Part shown: positions 1-10,932 of the stretch, one piece after another | How the letters are laid out: every line of letters begins with the position of its first letter | Numbering within the stretch: position 1 is the first letter of the stretch | NCBI GenBank assembly: GCA_944548615.1 | Contig: OX155963.1 | Location: 21,886,431-21,950,430, forward strand | Origin: Micropterix aruncella | Lineage: Eukaryota > Arthropoda > Insecta > Lepidoptera > Micropterigidae | Length of the DNA: 64,000 nt | Direction of reading: 5' to 3' | Notes under the pieces: generated by a model | The model's input: only the letters and a program-made list of their open reading frames with translations | What the model was told of the DNA's origin: nothing | Databases searched by the model: none | Translations under genes and position numbers: made by a program

Positions 1-1210
1 GCATTTGTGTGGATTTTATCCCCCCACTAGATTGTATATCTGTTCTGGGGTGATAGTATTTAAGACTTCACTTTAATCATAGTGACTTCACTTTCTTTCT
101 TTTTTTTTTTTTTTTTCTCATTCATTCCGATCGCTCATTCATTCTTATAAATTTTAAGGTTATTATAAATATATAAATGTGTATATAAATAAAGAACTAA
201 TATTGAATAAAGAAAAAGAAAATATTTAAGTTTATAGATAAGTAAAATAAATAAATATATAGATTAATATATAACTAAATTGACCAATAAATTAAGTAGC
301 CTAAAAAGGTTTCTTACTGTGCACATATACTTGTGAATTTAATTAATTAATATAATATTATCATTTTTTTTAAACATAATCAGCCGAAAACATATTTCTT
401 ATCAAGTATCAGGTGACAGATATGGACCGAAGTTTGATCCCTCAAATTATCGACCGACATCAGTACCTGATGTTTTAGCAAAAATTTAGATATTCGTTAG
501 ATATTAGTTTACAATAGGTTTCGTTTGTTAGATAGTACATGATTTTGATTGATTAAAATGGTAAACTCCAGTTCGAAATCTACAATAGACGATCTTTTGG
601 AGAAACCGTTCTCAACGAGGACATTTTCTGAAAAACTTTTCTGTGCCTCGTCGTTAATCGTTAATCAAAGATTCATGATCAGATTTTACCTTTAAATTAA
701 AAAAAACCATGAAAAACATGTTTTTTTTTGCTATCTAAACCAGGCTCCCCCTTAATTCGGCTTTATTTGAGAGGTTTTATTTTGCAAAAGTGGCTGTAGA
801 AAAATAGTGTAAGGTTAGTGTTAAAAAAGTGATTTAGGCTACTCTTAGTTGTAGACGCTTCTCGTTAAACCACTGGCCGTGCGCTCCGACACAGTCCCCT
901 CCCCCCTCTTTTTTAGTGCTGGCTCATAGGTTATAAGCAAACAAAGCTAACAAAGTAGTAAACACGCTTTTGAGCATGTATTCGTTCGAGTAGTGCGCAA
1001 ACAAAAATACATTAGCCCCGCTCGTCACTTCAGTCTGTTTAGTAGGAACTACAATGCGCCTATAACGCCATTGCGCCTCTATATTTTGTTTTCCATTGAT
1101 TTTTCGTAAGTGCCAGATAACAGAACCGTCTGCGCCGCACTTTTTCCTATTTCCCCGATAACATACGAGAAAGGTCATATTAGTAATTTATAAAAACTAA
1201 TACACGGTAG
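1..1210. other. AT-rich stretch without a recognisable gene
   Basis: No supported coding region or named repeat is seen here. There is a T-rich homopolymer tract near 99-117 and AT-rich low-complexity sequence to about 370. The open frames are short and show no family motif. Confidence 0.6.
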
Positions 1211-1335
1211 CCCGAAATAATGATGTCTCAGTATTCTTATGCTCCGGATTCGATTCCCGGCTAGGTCGCCATTTTCCGCTGGGATAATATTAACGGAATT
1301 GTATTTGAATTCTGTCGATCGAATGTGGAAATATT
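1211..1335 (+). repeat. tRNA-derived SINE, head fragment
   Basis: This piece holds the B-box-like segment ggattcgattcccggcta, then the SINE body (ccgctgggataatattaac, ctgtcgatcgaatg), matching the complete copy at 57631-57914. The A-box side and the 3' tail are missing. A second copy follows within 70 bases. Confidence 0.75.
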
Positions 1336-1399
1336 TTCAGTAAATATTTCTTTTTCTTCAATCCTCACCGTCACACGTTCGTAGGCAGGTACCACACTT

Positions 1400-1665
1400 T
1401 TTTGTTATCAGCGATGGGTCTTACTTTGTAAGGTCCGGGTTCGATTCTCGGATAGGTTACCATTTTCCCTTGGGATAAAATTAAAGGGGAATTGCGTTTC
1501 AATTCTGTCGATCAAATGCAATAACAAGAGACACACTTACACGAATGTATCACGCACATTTAAACACTTCATAGTAGGGTTGGTTGTAACAGATTGTCGT
1601 ATGACAATAAACCCGCTCATTGTAAAATTTCACAATAAAGAATATAAACAAATAAACAAAGAAAC
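1400..1665 (+). repeat. tRNA-derived SINE, 5'-truncated
   Basis: The B-box region (ggtccgggttcgattctcgg), the body and the 3' end (cacaataaagaatataaac with an aaac-type tail) are present and line up with 57631-57914. The A box is decayed. Same orientation as the fragment just upstream, so either two insertions or a partial tandem duplication. Confidence 0.8.
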
Positions 1666-2355
1666 ATTTTCGTGCCACTGCAGAGAATCTCAATAGTTCC
1701 ACTCATGCTTGACTAAGACGTCATCAGTTTACAAATCATTGACTTTTACGCCTACTTCAATATGGCGTAAGCTTTATCATATTGATCGATGTACATGTTC
1801 TTTCATTTGCTTTGAAGACTCGATATCAACAATGTGTGCCACTTCACTCTTTACTAAGATTCTGCATTTTATTTTAATACAATACAATACAATTTAGTTC
1901 TGCTCCAGTAGGTAGGCTTTCCTACACTTGGATGCGTTTTTGCCTCTAAAATTTTAAATAATGTAATGCAAATATTTTTTTATCTGACTTATTTGGAAAT
2001 GCAACTGCACACCACTTTTTACATACAAGCCTTGCAGCCATGTTTAACATTCGAATGCGCTTCCCTGATTGGTTTAACTGGATATGTTTAATGTTGTAAA
2101 AAAGTGTGTTAGAAAAGGGCGCGTGGATTCGTCCGTTTTTTAAAGTAAACACAACTACTTTTTGAGGACGACTTAATGCCTCTTTTTTCGTTTCGTTTTT
2201 AGTGAGAGAGGTTTAATGGCACTCGATGCGTGCTACTATAAACAACGCGATGAAATATTTAGCTCATTTAAAAAACATGGAGACGTCCGGGTATGTTAAT
2301 TGCCTCATATATCCTCGAAGTAGCGCTGTATGTTAGAAATAGGTTAAGCGACTTC
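1666..2355. other. unassigned sequence
   Basis: AT-rich, with short open frames only and nothing recognised. Confidence 0.5.
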
Positions 2356-2722
2356 GATACTTTGAAGTTGTCATCTATTAAGGGTGAACCCGCCACCACA
2401 GAAAGCTATAACGATATTGATCATTCTTTCAATAGTAGGGTGAACGTAGAGATTTAAGGACGACACAGTCCATAGTCTAACAATGCCAACATGACCGTGG
2501 GAGTCCAACGCCTTACTGCGAGGCACTGGAAAGTGAAACCAGCGTGCTGACTTCACGTCTCATTACCAGATTTGGATCGAGAACTCCATTCTCCAGTCTG
2601 GTCACAGATTCGAAGTGCTTGCGCGGCCTCTACCTCATGTTAGAAATAATTCAGTTCGAATTTATTGCGGACCGTGGCGCACTTTGCCGGTCCAGGTAGC
2701 TGACATCAGGTCAACCACCGTC
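2356..2722 (-). repeat. family B repeat, diverged relative of family A
   Basis: The segment gaacccgccaccacag, the string ataacgatattgatc and gtccaacgccttactgcgag follow the same order as in family A antisense copies (compare 36132-36300). The remaining part (cttgcgcggcc, cctcatgttagaaataattc) matches 36860-36915 instead. It is GC-richer than its surroundings and has no convincing ORF. Strand is given in the sense defined for family A. Confidence 0.55.
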
Positions 2723-3215
2723 CCCCGGTGACAATCGTCACATATTTTTTTGTTATTTTTGACATTACATTTATTAATTTTAAACTAAAAAAACTTATTT
2801 TTATCGGTATTTTAAAAAAATAATTATATTCATTATAAACTTCTTTTTTTTCTCATTACATTATTCATTATATTCAATGTCATAGAACCACTACTTATTG
2901 AGTTAATTTCAACATATCTTCTCTATATCCTTACATGTCTATAACTTTCTACATATTTTACTCTGTGTTTTTTATCTGGTAAACTAAATGGTGATACTCG
3001 ATTTAATTCTACAATTATACCTACCTTCTTTATTCTTAAGAGTAACCTTTTATGTTTTGATTATTAATAGAAGAATTTGATCATTGATGAAGAATTCAAT
3101 CATATCACGGCCAAATGTAAATGTAATACAACTGTCTATACAACTATGTATTAGTTTTTAGGACAATAAATTATTTGATTCGATTTGATTTAATTCTGAT
3201 TAGACGTATCAGACC
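2723..3215. other. unassigned AT-rich sequence
   Basis: No gene seen. The segment near 3140-3190 (gacaataaattatttgattc) could be the 3' tail of an unrecognised retroelement, but there is no coding remnant to support that. Confidence 0.4.
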
Positions 3216-3345
3216 CCCTCCTCCCAGTTATCTGCCGGAGTGAATAGTCGATGCAAACATTGCACGATTCGCAAACCGTCCTTTCAGGGTTAGTACCTCT
3301 TCGACGAGGCTACCGGATGGGAGTTTAACCGTAAGTTGAGTCGAC
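3216..3345 (-). repeat. possible small family A fragment
   Basis: The strings cgcaaaccgtcc and ctaccggatgggagtttaac resemble family A segments (gcgcaaaccgtcc; gccggatgggtgttgaccc) in the same order. Divergence is high. Confidence 0.35.
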
Positions 3346-3381
3346 CAAAAATGACAAACAGGTCATTAGGCCCAAACTGCA

Positions 3382-3628
3382 CGGAACCGATAGCCCTCTT
3401 GTCCACACACGTTTTTTTCGCCGTGAAAATCCACGGTCGTCGGTGTTGTATAAATCACTATGGAAGCTTGCTCACAAGCACTGAGGAAAACGAACGGCGC
3501 CGCCACCGTGTTTGTGGACATGCTTCCACAGTGATTTTTATAACACTGACAACCGCGCCCAGACACGGCGAATAAACCGTGGATTTTCACGCCGAAAAAA
3601 CGTGTGTGGACATAGGGCTCAGACACCG
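3382..3628. mobile_element. foldback (long inverted repeat) element
   Basis: The left half from cggaaccgatagccct through gtccacacacgttttt and gtgaaaatccacgg recurs as its reverse complement in the right half ending acatagggctcagacaccg. The arms cover most of the element (about 90-110 bases each, imperfect) around a short centre near 3480-3500. The open frames on the two strands encode look-alike peptides only because the DNA is palindromic. Its right edge lies in the target duplication of the neighbouring family A copy. Confidence 0.75.
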
Positions 3629-3641
3629 ACTTTTATACAAA

Positions 3642-4899
3642 TATAGAGTTGTCAACTACAACGGGCGAACCAGTCATGTCAGGAAGTTTTAACGATTAGT
3701 CGTTCTAACTCCCGTGAATAAAAACGCAGACGACTTGGACAAAACAGTCCACCGTCAAGCTCCGCCACATACCCGTAAGAGGCCAACGCCGTATCAGCGA
3801 GATAACCAGGTATGTTACCCAGCGGGCTTATACTCACGTCCTTACTTCCAATTGCGACCAGATTACTCCGGTCTCTCGACTGGTTACGAGTTCGAGGTCG
3901 CCTGCGCGGTCCTCTCCCTTACAAAGCAATGAAACGGTGTAAACCGATTCTATCTTGGACCACGGCGTCCTTTGCCTGGCTGTTCCACCCAGGATAGGGT
4001 AGTCGATGGTCGTTTCAATAGCAGTCGCCGTAAGGTCCGCATCCACCCCCGCTCTATAGGAAACAGTACTGCTTTCAGACAGAATGCACAATCGATTGGC
4101 TTACGCCGCACGGTGCGCAGACCGTCCAGGAGCGCCAGAAGGTTGATTCCTAGGGGAAACTAGCCCAAAGGTCAGAGTCCTACCCGGGCTCGCCCTTCAT
4201 GCGTGGAGGCCGCCGGATGGGTGTTGACCCGTGAGTGAAAATGAAATGAAATGAAAAAAATAAAAAATACCTTTATTGTACTAACAAAAATAATTACATT
4301 GGTAAAGAAAACTTAAATTCTATTATAACTTAGTACGAACGGCGGGCTTATCGTTTAGCGATTTCTTACAGCCAACCGTGTAATATTAAATAAAAGTAAC
4401 AATACAGGTCACATAAACATATAGGTACATAAACATACACATAAATATACATATACATACATCCAAACATACATACATACATAAAAAATATAATTTATAA
4501 TATAATATATGTATATTATGATAATAAATACATAGGAACTACAGATAAATAAAATTTAAAATTTAAAAAAAATAAGAATTAAAAATACCTACTTATATAA
4601 AATGATAGATATAACAAAGTTCTTATGAGTCTATCCAATCAACAACCCAACGGAAGGGGAAAGGGGGAGGGTTGGTTCTTAGTTGATATTTTGAGGGAGA
4701 AAATGTTCTTTCAGTAACGCCTTGAAGCAGGGCAACGATGTTGCATGACGAATAGCATGCGGAAGCTGGTTCCAAAGTCGATCAGAATGGACGCTAAATG
4801 AGTTAGTAAAAAAAGAAGACTTATGTAGTGGAAGTGAGTGTGACCAACCCTGAACAAAATCGGTATTCGTGGCCAACTCAGCAAAGGCCTATTAGCTCC
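3642..4899 (-). mobile_element. family A retroposon copy A1, split by a LINE
   Basis: Full-length family A copy in antisense orientation: its 3' end (gttgtcaactacaacgggc) is on the left and its 5' end (ggcctattagctccc) on the right. The duplication caccgacttttatacaaa flanks it perfectly at 3624-3641 and 4900-4917. A LINE tail at 4238-4833 interrupts it. Without that insertion it is about 655 bases. It is GC-rich and has no long ORF. The long perfect duplication indicates a fairly recent target-primed insertion. Confidence 0.85.
4238..4833 (-). mobile_element. 5'-truncated LINE tail nested in A1
   Basis: On the minus strand an open frame (4876 to 4679) ends with residues including HSDRLWNQLPHAIRHATSLP and FKALLKEHF. 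This is the conserved C-terminus after the reverse transcriptase in CR1/L2/Jockey-like LINEs (RLWN.LP followed by FK..L). The 3' side at the left is low-complexity aaatgaaatgaaatgaaa. The short duplication gtgagtg flanks it at 4231-4237 and 4834-4840. Almost all of the element has been lost by 5' truncation. Confidence 0.75.
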
Positions 4900-4929
4900 C
4901 ACCGACTTTTATACAAACGGTATCAGCCA

Positions 4930-5160
4930 TGACTATGAGACACAATCCCTAAATCGTTTGCGGCACGTGAACCACTGTCTCTCGAAATACGAAGTATTTT
5001 GGACCGATGTTGTCGGGCCCAAGATATACTAGCACCTTGGTGATTTAATAAAAGAAACGGCTAGCGATAATGTGTTCAGGGTGCGCTTGAAAGCCTTTCT
5101 TATTGAAAAGGCCTATTACTATTGAAAAGGAGATTTTCCTTCGGGCTGATAGGATTTAAA
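4930..5160 (+). pseudogene. possible LINE C-terminal remnant
   Basis: The plus-strand frame near 5040-5125 reads GDLIKETASDNVFRVRLKAF followed by LIEKAYYY and a stop. This resembles the last residues of Jockey/CR1-type polyproteins (FK.RLK.FL..KAYY). The upstream part is decayed by a stop. Only weak evidence. Confidence 0.35.
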
Positions 5161-5179
5161 TAATATTATTAACCTTTAA

Positions 5180-5614
5180 CCCTTTAAGGACTATGGGACA
5201 TATGTGTCCCTTACATATGTGTCCTATCACTTCATTTTATAAATTATCGAATACGAATAATTTATAAATTATATTTTTTTCATGGTATTGAGACATCAGA
5301 ATCCTAATATTTACAACTATCGCAAATAACCAACAAACTCTTGCGATTTAAAATAAATAAATAAAATATTTATTGCGATATTTTTTTTTTCGTTTATTAC
5401 GTTTTTTAGTTTTTGAGTTAAATAATAAAGCATTAAATTTTTGGAAAAAGTTCTCTATGGACCGCGGAGACACTTATGTCATATCAATTTGTACAAAATC
5501 TATTGCACCAATTTTCATAAAACTTGACATACATTCTATTTACATCGCCCTTCAGCAATGTTATGTTTTTTTTTTTTTATATATTGTACCGCAAAGCTTA
5601 TGGTCCTCAAAGGA
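5180..5614. mobile_element. TTAA-flanked MITE (piggyBac-like)
   Basis: TTAA is present at 5176-5179 and 5615-5618. The left end ccctttaaggactatggg and the reverse complement of the right end, tcctttgaggaccataag, form imperfect terminal inverted repeats. The 435-base interior is AT-rich and non-coding. TTAA target duplication is the hallmark of the piggyBac superfamily. An internal motif gggacatatgtgtccc is itself palindromic. Confidence 0.7.
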
Positions 5615-5639
5615 TTAACTGCTGATCTGGAGTCTTAGA

Positions 5640-6555
5640 GACACCACCGAGCTAAAACGTACCGTATATCAGCGCTCTTTCTTTGTATCGCTTTGTCACT
5701 TTCAGTACCTTCCTACATTTATTTAAACTTTATCCTATTTATAATTACAGAGATCATAAAATGTGTTAGTTTTTTTATATTTAAAAGAAGAGTCGCGAAA
5801 GGTAAACTTTGCTACGATTACACCCCACACTAGGTATACTCCTGTGTTAGGATGATGGATATAAAACGCTGTGATGTTTGCTGAGCCTGTGCACCTTGCC
5901 TGATGTCCTTCTTCCGTCCCCTAAAAACCAATACATTATAAATACAAAATATAACCTAAAATTTATGGTAAAAACAGTTATTTAAAAATATATTTTTTGT
6001 ATTTAATATGTTAAAATTATCGTGCTATATATACATATATCCACTACAATACATTAAATACTAGAAGTACATACAAATTACATAAATTTCAATTTAGTAA
6101 ATTTTATTAAATGCGTAGCAACTACATTATTTTGGAATTTCAGAAACAGGATTTTTACACTCATATCTAGTAGAGTTCAAGAACCTACTAGGGTTCGTTT
6201 CAAGAGCAGTTGCAGTAAGGTGAACAACTATAGGAGACAATTTTATTATTTTTTTTCGATTTTCAATTTCAATTTATTTCCAAAAAATCTTAACAGATTG
6301 TAGAAACATAATATCTAGGTACTTTTTAAATTACAGTCTATTAGTCCGTTTTTACAATATCCAAATTTATCACCACGTACATACAGTTCAGCGTACTTCA
6401 TTATTGCTTTTAGGACATGTCGATATGCAACATTTTAGTACTGGCGATACTCAAAATCATTTTTAAGATGTACTTACTAAAACCATAAATTAAAATAATC
6501 AAGAAATATAAAATCAGAAAAAGCCAGAATAATTAAAAAATGCTACTATATATAA
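5640..6555. other. unassigned AT-rich sequence
   Basis: No gene or repeat assigned. 6180-6240 has a faint family A-like string (gtttcaagagcagttgcagtaaggt), perhaps a decayed fragment. Confidence 0.4.
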
Positions 6556-6720
6556 TGTTATAACTGGGAACCGCTGGAATAGCGCACTAATTAAAGAATA
6601 TCATTAATAACAAGAAAATCTATATCACAGTCAAACCAGACCTGGTTTTAGTTATATATCTAATGCAGTGGTTCCCAATTACTTTTTCCTAAGTACCACT
6701 TCAAGAAAGACCTCAAATAA
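6556..6720. repeat. repeat H plus left end of a hAT-like MITE
   Basis: The block ataactgggaaccgctgg through gacctggttttag and atctaatg, then cagtggttcccaattact, is shared with 10840-10985. The hAT-type end CAGTGGTTCCCAA starts at 6666 and is preceded by atctaatg, the same 8-mer that flanks the complete element at 10933-11402. The right end is not found here, so this copy is truncated. Confidence 0.65.
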
Positions 6721-6834
6721 TTGTAAAAAAAATAAAAAATCATTTAAAATTAACAAACTTCTCGATCGAATAAAAAGCTTTGTCTAGTAAGAATTCTTTA
6801 AGTAATTTTTTGAATAAGCTTTCCTAATTTTTTG

Positions 6835-7107
6835 ACAGTACTGTTTCCAGACTCTCCCGACTGTTGGTCAGAATGCACAATCGATTGGCTGACGCCGCAC
6901 GGTGCGCAAACCGTCCAGGAGCGCCAGAAGAGTGACTCCTGGGGGAAACTAGCCCTCAGGCCAGAGTCCTGCCCGGGGTCGCACTTCATGCATGGAGGCC
7001 GCCGGATAGGTGTTGACCCGTGAGTGTGACCGACCCTGAATAAATGGGTCTTCGTAGCCAACTCTAACAGGGGCCATTAGCTCCCCGTTGTAGTTAACAG
7101 CTCAAGT
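6835..7107. mobile_element. family A copy A2 with inverted 5' part
   Basis: 6835-7085 is the 5' part of family A in antisense orientation (acagtactg, gcgcaaaccgtccaggagcg, gccggataggtgttgaccc, gggccattagctccc). It is followed directly by the sense 3' terminus cgttgtagttaacagctcaa at 7086-7107. The junction falls in ccc, shared by both pieces. This arrangement is the product expected of twin priming in target-primed reverse transcription. No clear target duplication was found. Confidence 0.65.
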
Positions 7108-7610
7108 TGATGGTCCGCTAGTCTAACAGACTGCGCGCGATATGATGTCGCACAAGAACGTTCGACCAGCCAGCACTGTAACAAGCGAATAGATGTTTCC
7201 TAGTCATTAAATAGCAAAATGTTGTTCGAGGCGACTATCCCCGAATGTTTTCATATGTAAACGTACGTACGTTTCGAATGTTTCTGTTGTAATCAGCTGA
7301 ACAGCCGTAGACGCTGCGGAAAGTTGGCTGACGCTGCGACGTTGATGGATAGCGCCGAGTGATATGAAAAGCAGCTCCTCCGACCGACTTGCGCCGTTTG
7401 TTTTTCTTCTTTTCTTTGCCGGGAATCAATCTTCCCGCCGCCCCCGTCCGACTCTGAATCGCAGGAACTTTGGCAAATAGTCGGAGAGGTCACTACAGCT
7501 ACCTACCGAGTCGAGGACTGGCGCGCTTCGCGAAACAGGTACGAATTGTAACGTCATAACCTATGACTATGGCTTAGCAATGTGCACAACAGTTTCCTTT
7601 ACCAACGCGT
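7108..7610. other. GC-richer non-coding stretch
   Basis: 7270-7560 is richer in G+C and CpG than its surroundings (gctgacgctgcgacgttgat, gactggcgcgcttcgcgaaa followed by caggtacg). It could hold a promoter or a 5' untranslated exon with a splice donor, but no coding sequence is attached. Speculative. Confidence 0.25.
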
Positions 7611-7701
7611 ATGTTGAGTGTAATGTGTTTAGGGTTCATCTATGTATGTTTTCCGTTTCTTTATTCCACCATAACTTCTAAACGCTTAAGACGAATTATT
7701 G
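7611..7701 (+). repeat. R3 repeat fragment
   Basis: The string gtttagggttcatctatgta and ttccaccataacttctaaac match the R3 copies at 58898 and 38301. Both ends are missing. Confidence 0.65.
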
Positions 7702-8254
7702 GTGGTCCCAGTTAGCATAAATTCGACGAGAATGATCCCAATCCTGTCCCAGAAGACAGTTGTCATTAATTTTCTGGCAGATTGCGTCACTTTAAATTTC
7801 CTTTTTTTGTGGGAACATGAATAATTCCACTACATTGACTGTTGTTTCGATTCTGGCGTGAAGTTTTATTCCCTGTCACCATTGACTACAAAAATGCCGT
7901 TGCTTCTTCAGCGTACAGCTCCAAAACCTCGCGGGAACTTAGGATGCGTTAGCGTTTGTGAAGGAGGCGGAAGCTGACGACGTTGACGCGCTTAACTTGT
8001 TCGCGTGTCAAGAAGGTACTAAACGTTTATTCGGCCCAGTTCAAATTTTCTTAGAAAGAGAAGAAACTGGCGGTCACAGCAGTGGTACCAACTTAGAAAA
8101 ATAAAAAAAACATTTGGCCGCTAGAAGCTTGAAGACAAGCCACGGGACAATCCTTTTGGGACAAGCCTTGTATATCGTGTTTAGTTTCAAATAAAAGGTC
8201 TGATTCAGTACATTCTGGAAATTTGCATGTATCTATCGAAATTTACATGTACTC
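7702..8254. other. unassigned sequence
   Basis: Nothing recognised. Confidence 0.4.
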
Positions 8255-8440
8255 GTATATAGAAAAAAACCGTAATAAAAATAATAATAAATATTATAGT
8301 TCACTTTCTGTAACGGCGCACATTTTTTATGTATCTATATGGATAAATACATAAACCAGAAATATTTCATTACAAAACCGTCATAAAAATAATTATAAAT
8401 ACAACAGTTTACTTTCTGTCACGGCAGTCGTGTTTTTTAA
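8255..8440. repeat. two adjacent R3 end fragments
   Basis: The segment (ccgtaataaaaataataat, agttcactttctgtaacggc) is repeated about 110 bases later (ccgtcataaaaataattat, agtttactttctgtcacggc, agtcgtgtttttt). Both are reverse complements of the R3 end at 10037-10090. A local duplication of an R3 terminus. Confidence 0.6.
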
Positions 8441-8544
8441 TTCTTTTTAACATATTTACTTGTTATAATAAGATTCCTTGCGCCTATCAAAAGTCTTGGA
8501 GGTACTAATTTTTAAAAAATCGGTTTTCGTGTGATTTTATTTGA

Positions 8545-8725
8545 ATATTAATTTTATAAATAAAATCAATGAGCCATATCTCTCGGCCGAAGGAAGCACC
8601 CAATTGGGGTTCATTGCATCCGCCTAGGGCGGCGCAGTTCGTTTCTCGGCTAAGAGTGGGGTTATGTTAAGTGTTAACAGATGGCGTTAATATTTGATTA
8701 AAATGTAATATTTGTTATCAACTGA
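8545..8725 (+). repeat. repeat G fragment
   Basis: Shares gtttctcggctaag, aacagatggcgttaatattt and the preceding ataaaatcaatgag segment with 29690-29850. Non-coding. Confidence 0.55.
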
Positions 8726-8729
8726 AACA

Positions 8730-9878
8730 TTACTTACATCGAATTCGTAACCACTGGTTTGGTATTTGGATTTTATAACAATTTTACTAGTGTCTAAACA
8801 ACTATGTATAAGGCTTGACAATTAACTTGATTATGTTGCTGTATGCAAACTTTGCAACAGCTATTTTAGATCACATGTCCTTAGCCACCTACTTCAGGCC
8901 TTACTCAGAGTTGGACCTAATATCGTTATTAAAGCTTTACTAACAAGTCCCGAAACAAGCCCTTACAATATATCTGCATCGAGCTCTTGGACTCAATTGG
9001 GAATGGGTCGCTTTATCTGTTTGCTAGAGTTGAGCTCGGATTTTTCTGCCATTTCCGCAATATTTTGTAGAAAGAAGTGTGGCGATATTTTGTAGAAGGA
9101 ATGCGCGATATGTGTCACTAAAGAAATGGCTTGGAAAATAATGGAAATCCGCATTTGTTGGAAGCGGATTTCCATTCTTTCATAAGGATCATCTTCTGAT
9201 TTTACTTCATCATCGATTTTGCTGGATCGACCCCGATTCCTTTCAACGGAAACAGTGTTTAAAAATGTATTTAAAATACCGTAGTGGCGTCTGAGACTCG
9301 TAGTATATACTAGTATAATGGTTTTAATGTTAGCATAATTTAAATTTGGAGTTCAAAACATAAAACGTTAATCCCATTGAATCACAAACATACAGTTTAC
9401 TGATTTCTAAAATATCACTATGAATTTATAAGACAATAAGTTGATAATTCTCTAAAAAGGGTAAAAATCTTTCAAAATTGTTGTAAAATTCTGCAACTCT
9501 GTATAAAAAATAAGCATTTTTTGTGACAAATTAGTAAACATCGAAAGGTTACCATTTTTTTCCGTGTTTTTGCAAGAAACATTGCAATGGCAATGACATC
9601 AGCTGTACTGATGAAGAATGGATGTATACCGAAATTCAATAAGAAGTCGCATTTCCGATGAAACCACAGAAACATTTTCTGTATAACAGAGTTGTGGAAG
9701 AAATTTCCGAATTGTGTTATTTGTGTTTTAAATATAAAATGGACAATTTCATTATCAAGCATTAAAAGAATAACTAAAAACAGAATACTCAATTAGATAC
9801 CACGTCAGCTCATTATGCTTCTTTTCGCCGTTTAATAATAATAATAAGAATAGTGAGAGAGTTTCTACATTTATAGCT
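8730..9878. other. unassigned sequence
   Basis: No gene recognised. A frame of 106 codons on the minus strand at 9472-9792 is rich in F, I and L, as expected from AT-rich DNA, and shows no domain. Confidence 0.45.
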
Positions 9879-9929
9879 CCTGACCGCCTAGAGTCAATGA
9901 TTGTATTGACTCTAGGCGGACGGGTCAGG
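9879..9929. other. perfect 14-bp inverted repeat (hairpin)
   Basis: cgcctagagtcaat at 9885-9898 and attgactctaggcg at 9905-9918 are exact reverse complements around a 6-base loop. cctgac and gtcagg extend the stem outward after a small asymmetric bulge. No flanking element explains it. Confidence 0.7.
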
Positions 9930-10036
9930 TCAGATAGAGTTCGATAATGTAAAGCCTGCTTTGGTGGTCTAATCTAGTGGTTTTTTTATTTAAATGCGAA
10001 AATAATAACAAGTAAATATATAAAACAGAATAAAAA

Positions 10037-10407
10037 ACACAACTGCCATTACAGAAAGTGAACTATTGTATTTATTTATTTTATTTAATTATGAAATATT
10101 TGTGGTTTAAGTATTTATCCATATAGATGCATGTATATTTCCGGAATGAAGTCAATTTCTTTTGACACTAAACACAATATATTTATGTTAATTTATTGAC
10201 ATTTGGACGTTTGGATATTTAGACCACTAGTTACTTCATATTTAAACTATTCACTTGATCTTGAGTTAAGGTGTGTATGACACTAATGATGACATAGCGA
10301 TGTTAACAATACCACACACTTCTCTAAATTGAATAAAGAAGCAGAAAACATACATACATAGATAAACTCTGGACACATTACACTTATTTTTTGTTGGACA
10401 GTCGTGT
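10037..10407. mobile_element. R3 element, near-complete copy
   Basis: The left end acacaactgcc and the right end ggacagtcgtgt are imperfect inverted repeats of the consensus ACACGACTGCC. Between them are the segments shared by all R3 copies (gtgaactattgtatttat, gacactaaacacaatatatt, acatacatagat). There is no ORF, so it is a non-autonomous DNA transposon-like repeat. A target duplication was not resolved. Confidence 0.7.
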
Positions 10408-10779
10408 AATAATATTAGTCCACCTAGCGACGGACTCTGGGCACATAAATGACGTCAAAACCTGTCTCTGCGGGGAGAGTGCGGCCTATGACATGCAGGC
10501 GGGCGGGTGCGGGTCATTCACAGTGCTAAATCTAGTTATGAGGAAAGGAGGGGTTAAACTTTTTACTGGGGTTCTCTGTATTATGTAAGTAAAATGTCTT
10601 TAAAACCTCGTTAATCTTCCAATAAAAATCGCTACCGTGGGTTAATCTCAAGGGCATTTCACTACCCCTGAGTTGCAAATATCGTTTTAGGACACAATGG
10701 CCCTAATATGATTTGGGTGTATCGCTGAGTTTCAGGGTTCCTTTAAATTGCAGAGATATGAAAAAGGTTCCGCATCACA
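10408..10779. other. unassigned sequence
   Basis: Nothing recognised. A short open frame beginning at 10391 overlaps the end of R3 and has no family features. Confidence 0.4.
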
Positions 10780-10932
10780 TTATAACTGGCTACCGCTGGA
10801 ATGGCGTACTAACTAAAGAATATCAGTATAACTGGGAACCGCTGGAATAGGGCACGAATTAAAGAATATCATTATAACAAAAAAATCTATATCACAGTTA
10901 AACCAGACCTGGTTTTAGTGATATATCGAATG
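10780..10932. repeat. tandem H units (hAT-like termini)
   Basis: ctggctaccgctggaatggc and ctgggaaccgctggaatagg are about 60 bases apart in tandem. Each is followed by actaaagaatatca or a close variant. Read in reverse, the core is a CAGCGGTTCCCAG hAT-type end. A third related unit lies at 11455-11505. Confidence 0.6.

Noticed and set aside
3336..3626. Overlapping ORFs on both strands that encode similar peptides
   Set aside because: They are a consequence of the foldback palindrome, not evidence for a gene.
9472..9792. 106-codon minus-strand ORF as a membrane protein
   Set aside because: F/I/L-rich composition is expected from AT-rich DNA; no signal peptide plus domain logic and no neighbours.
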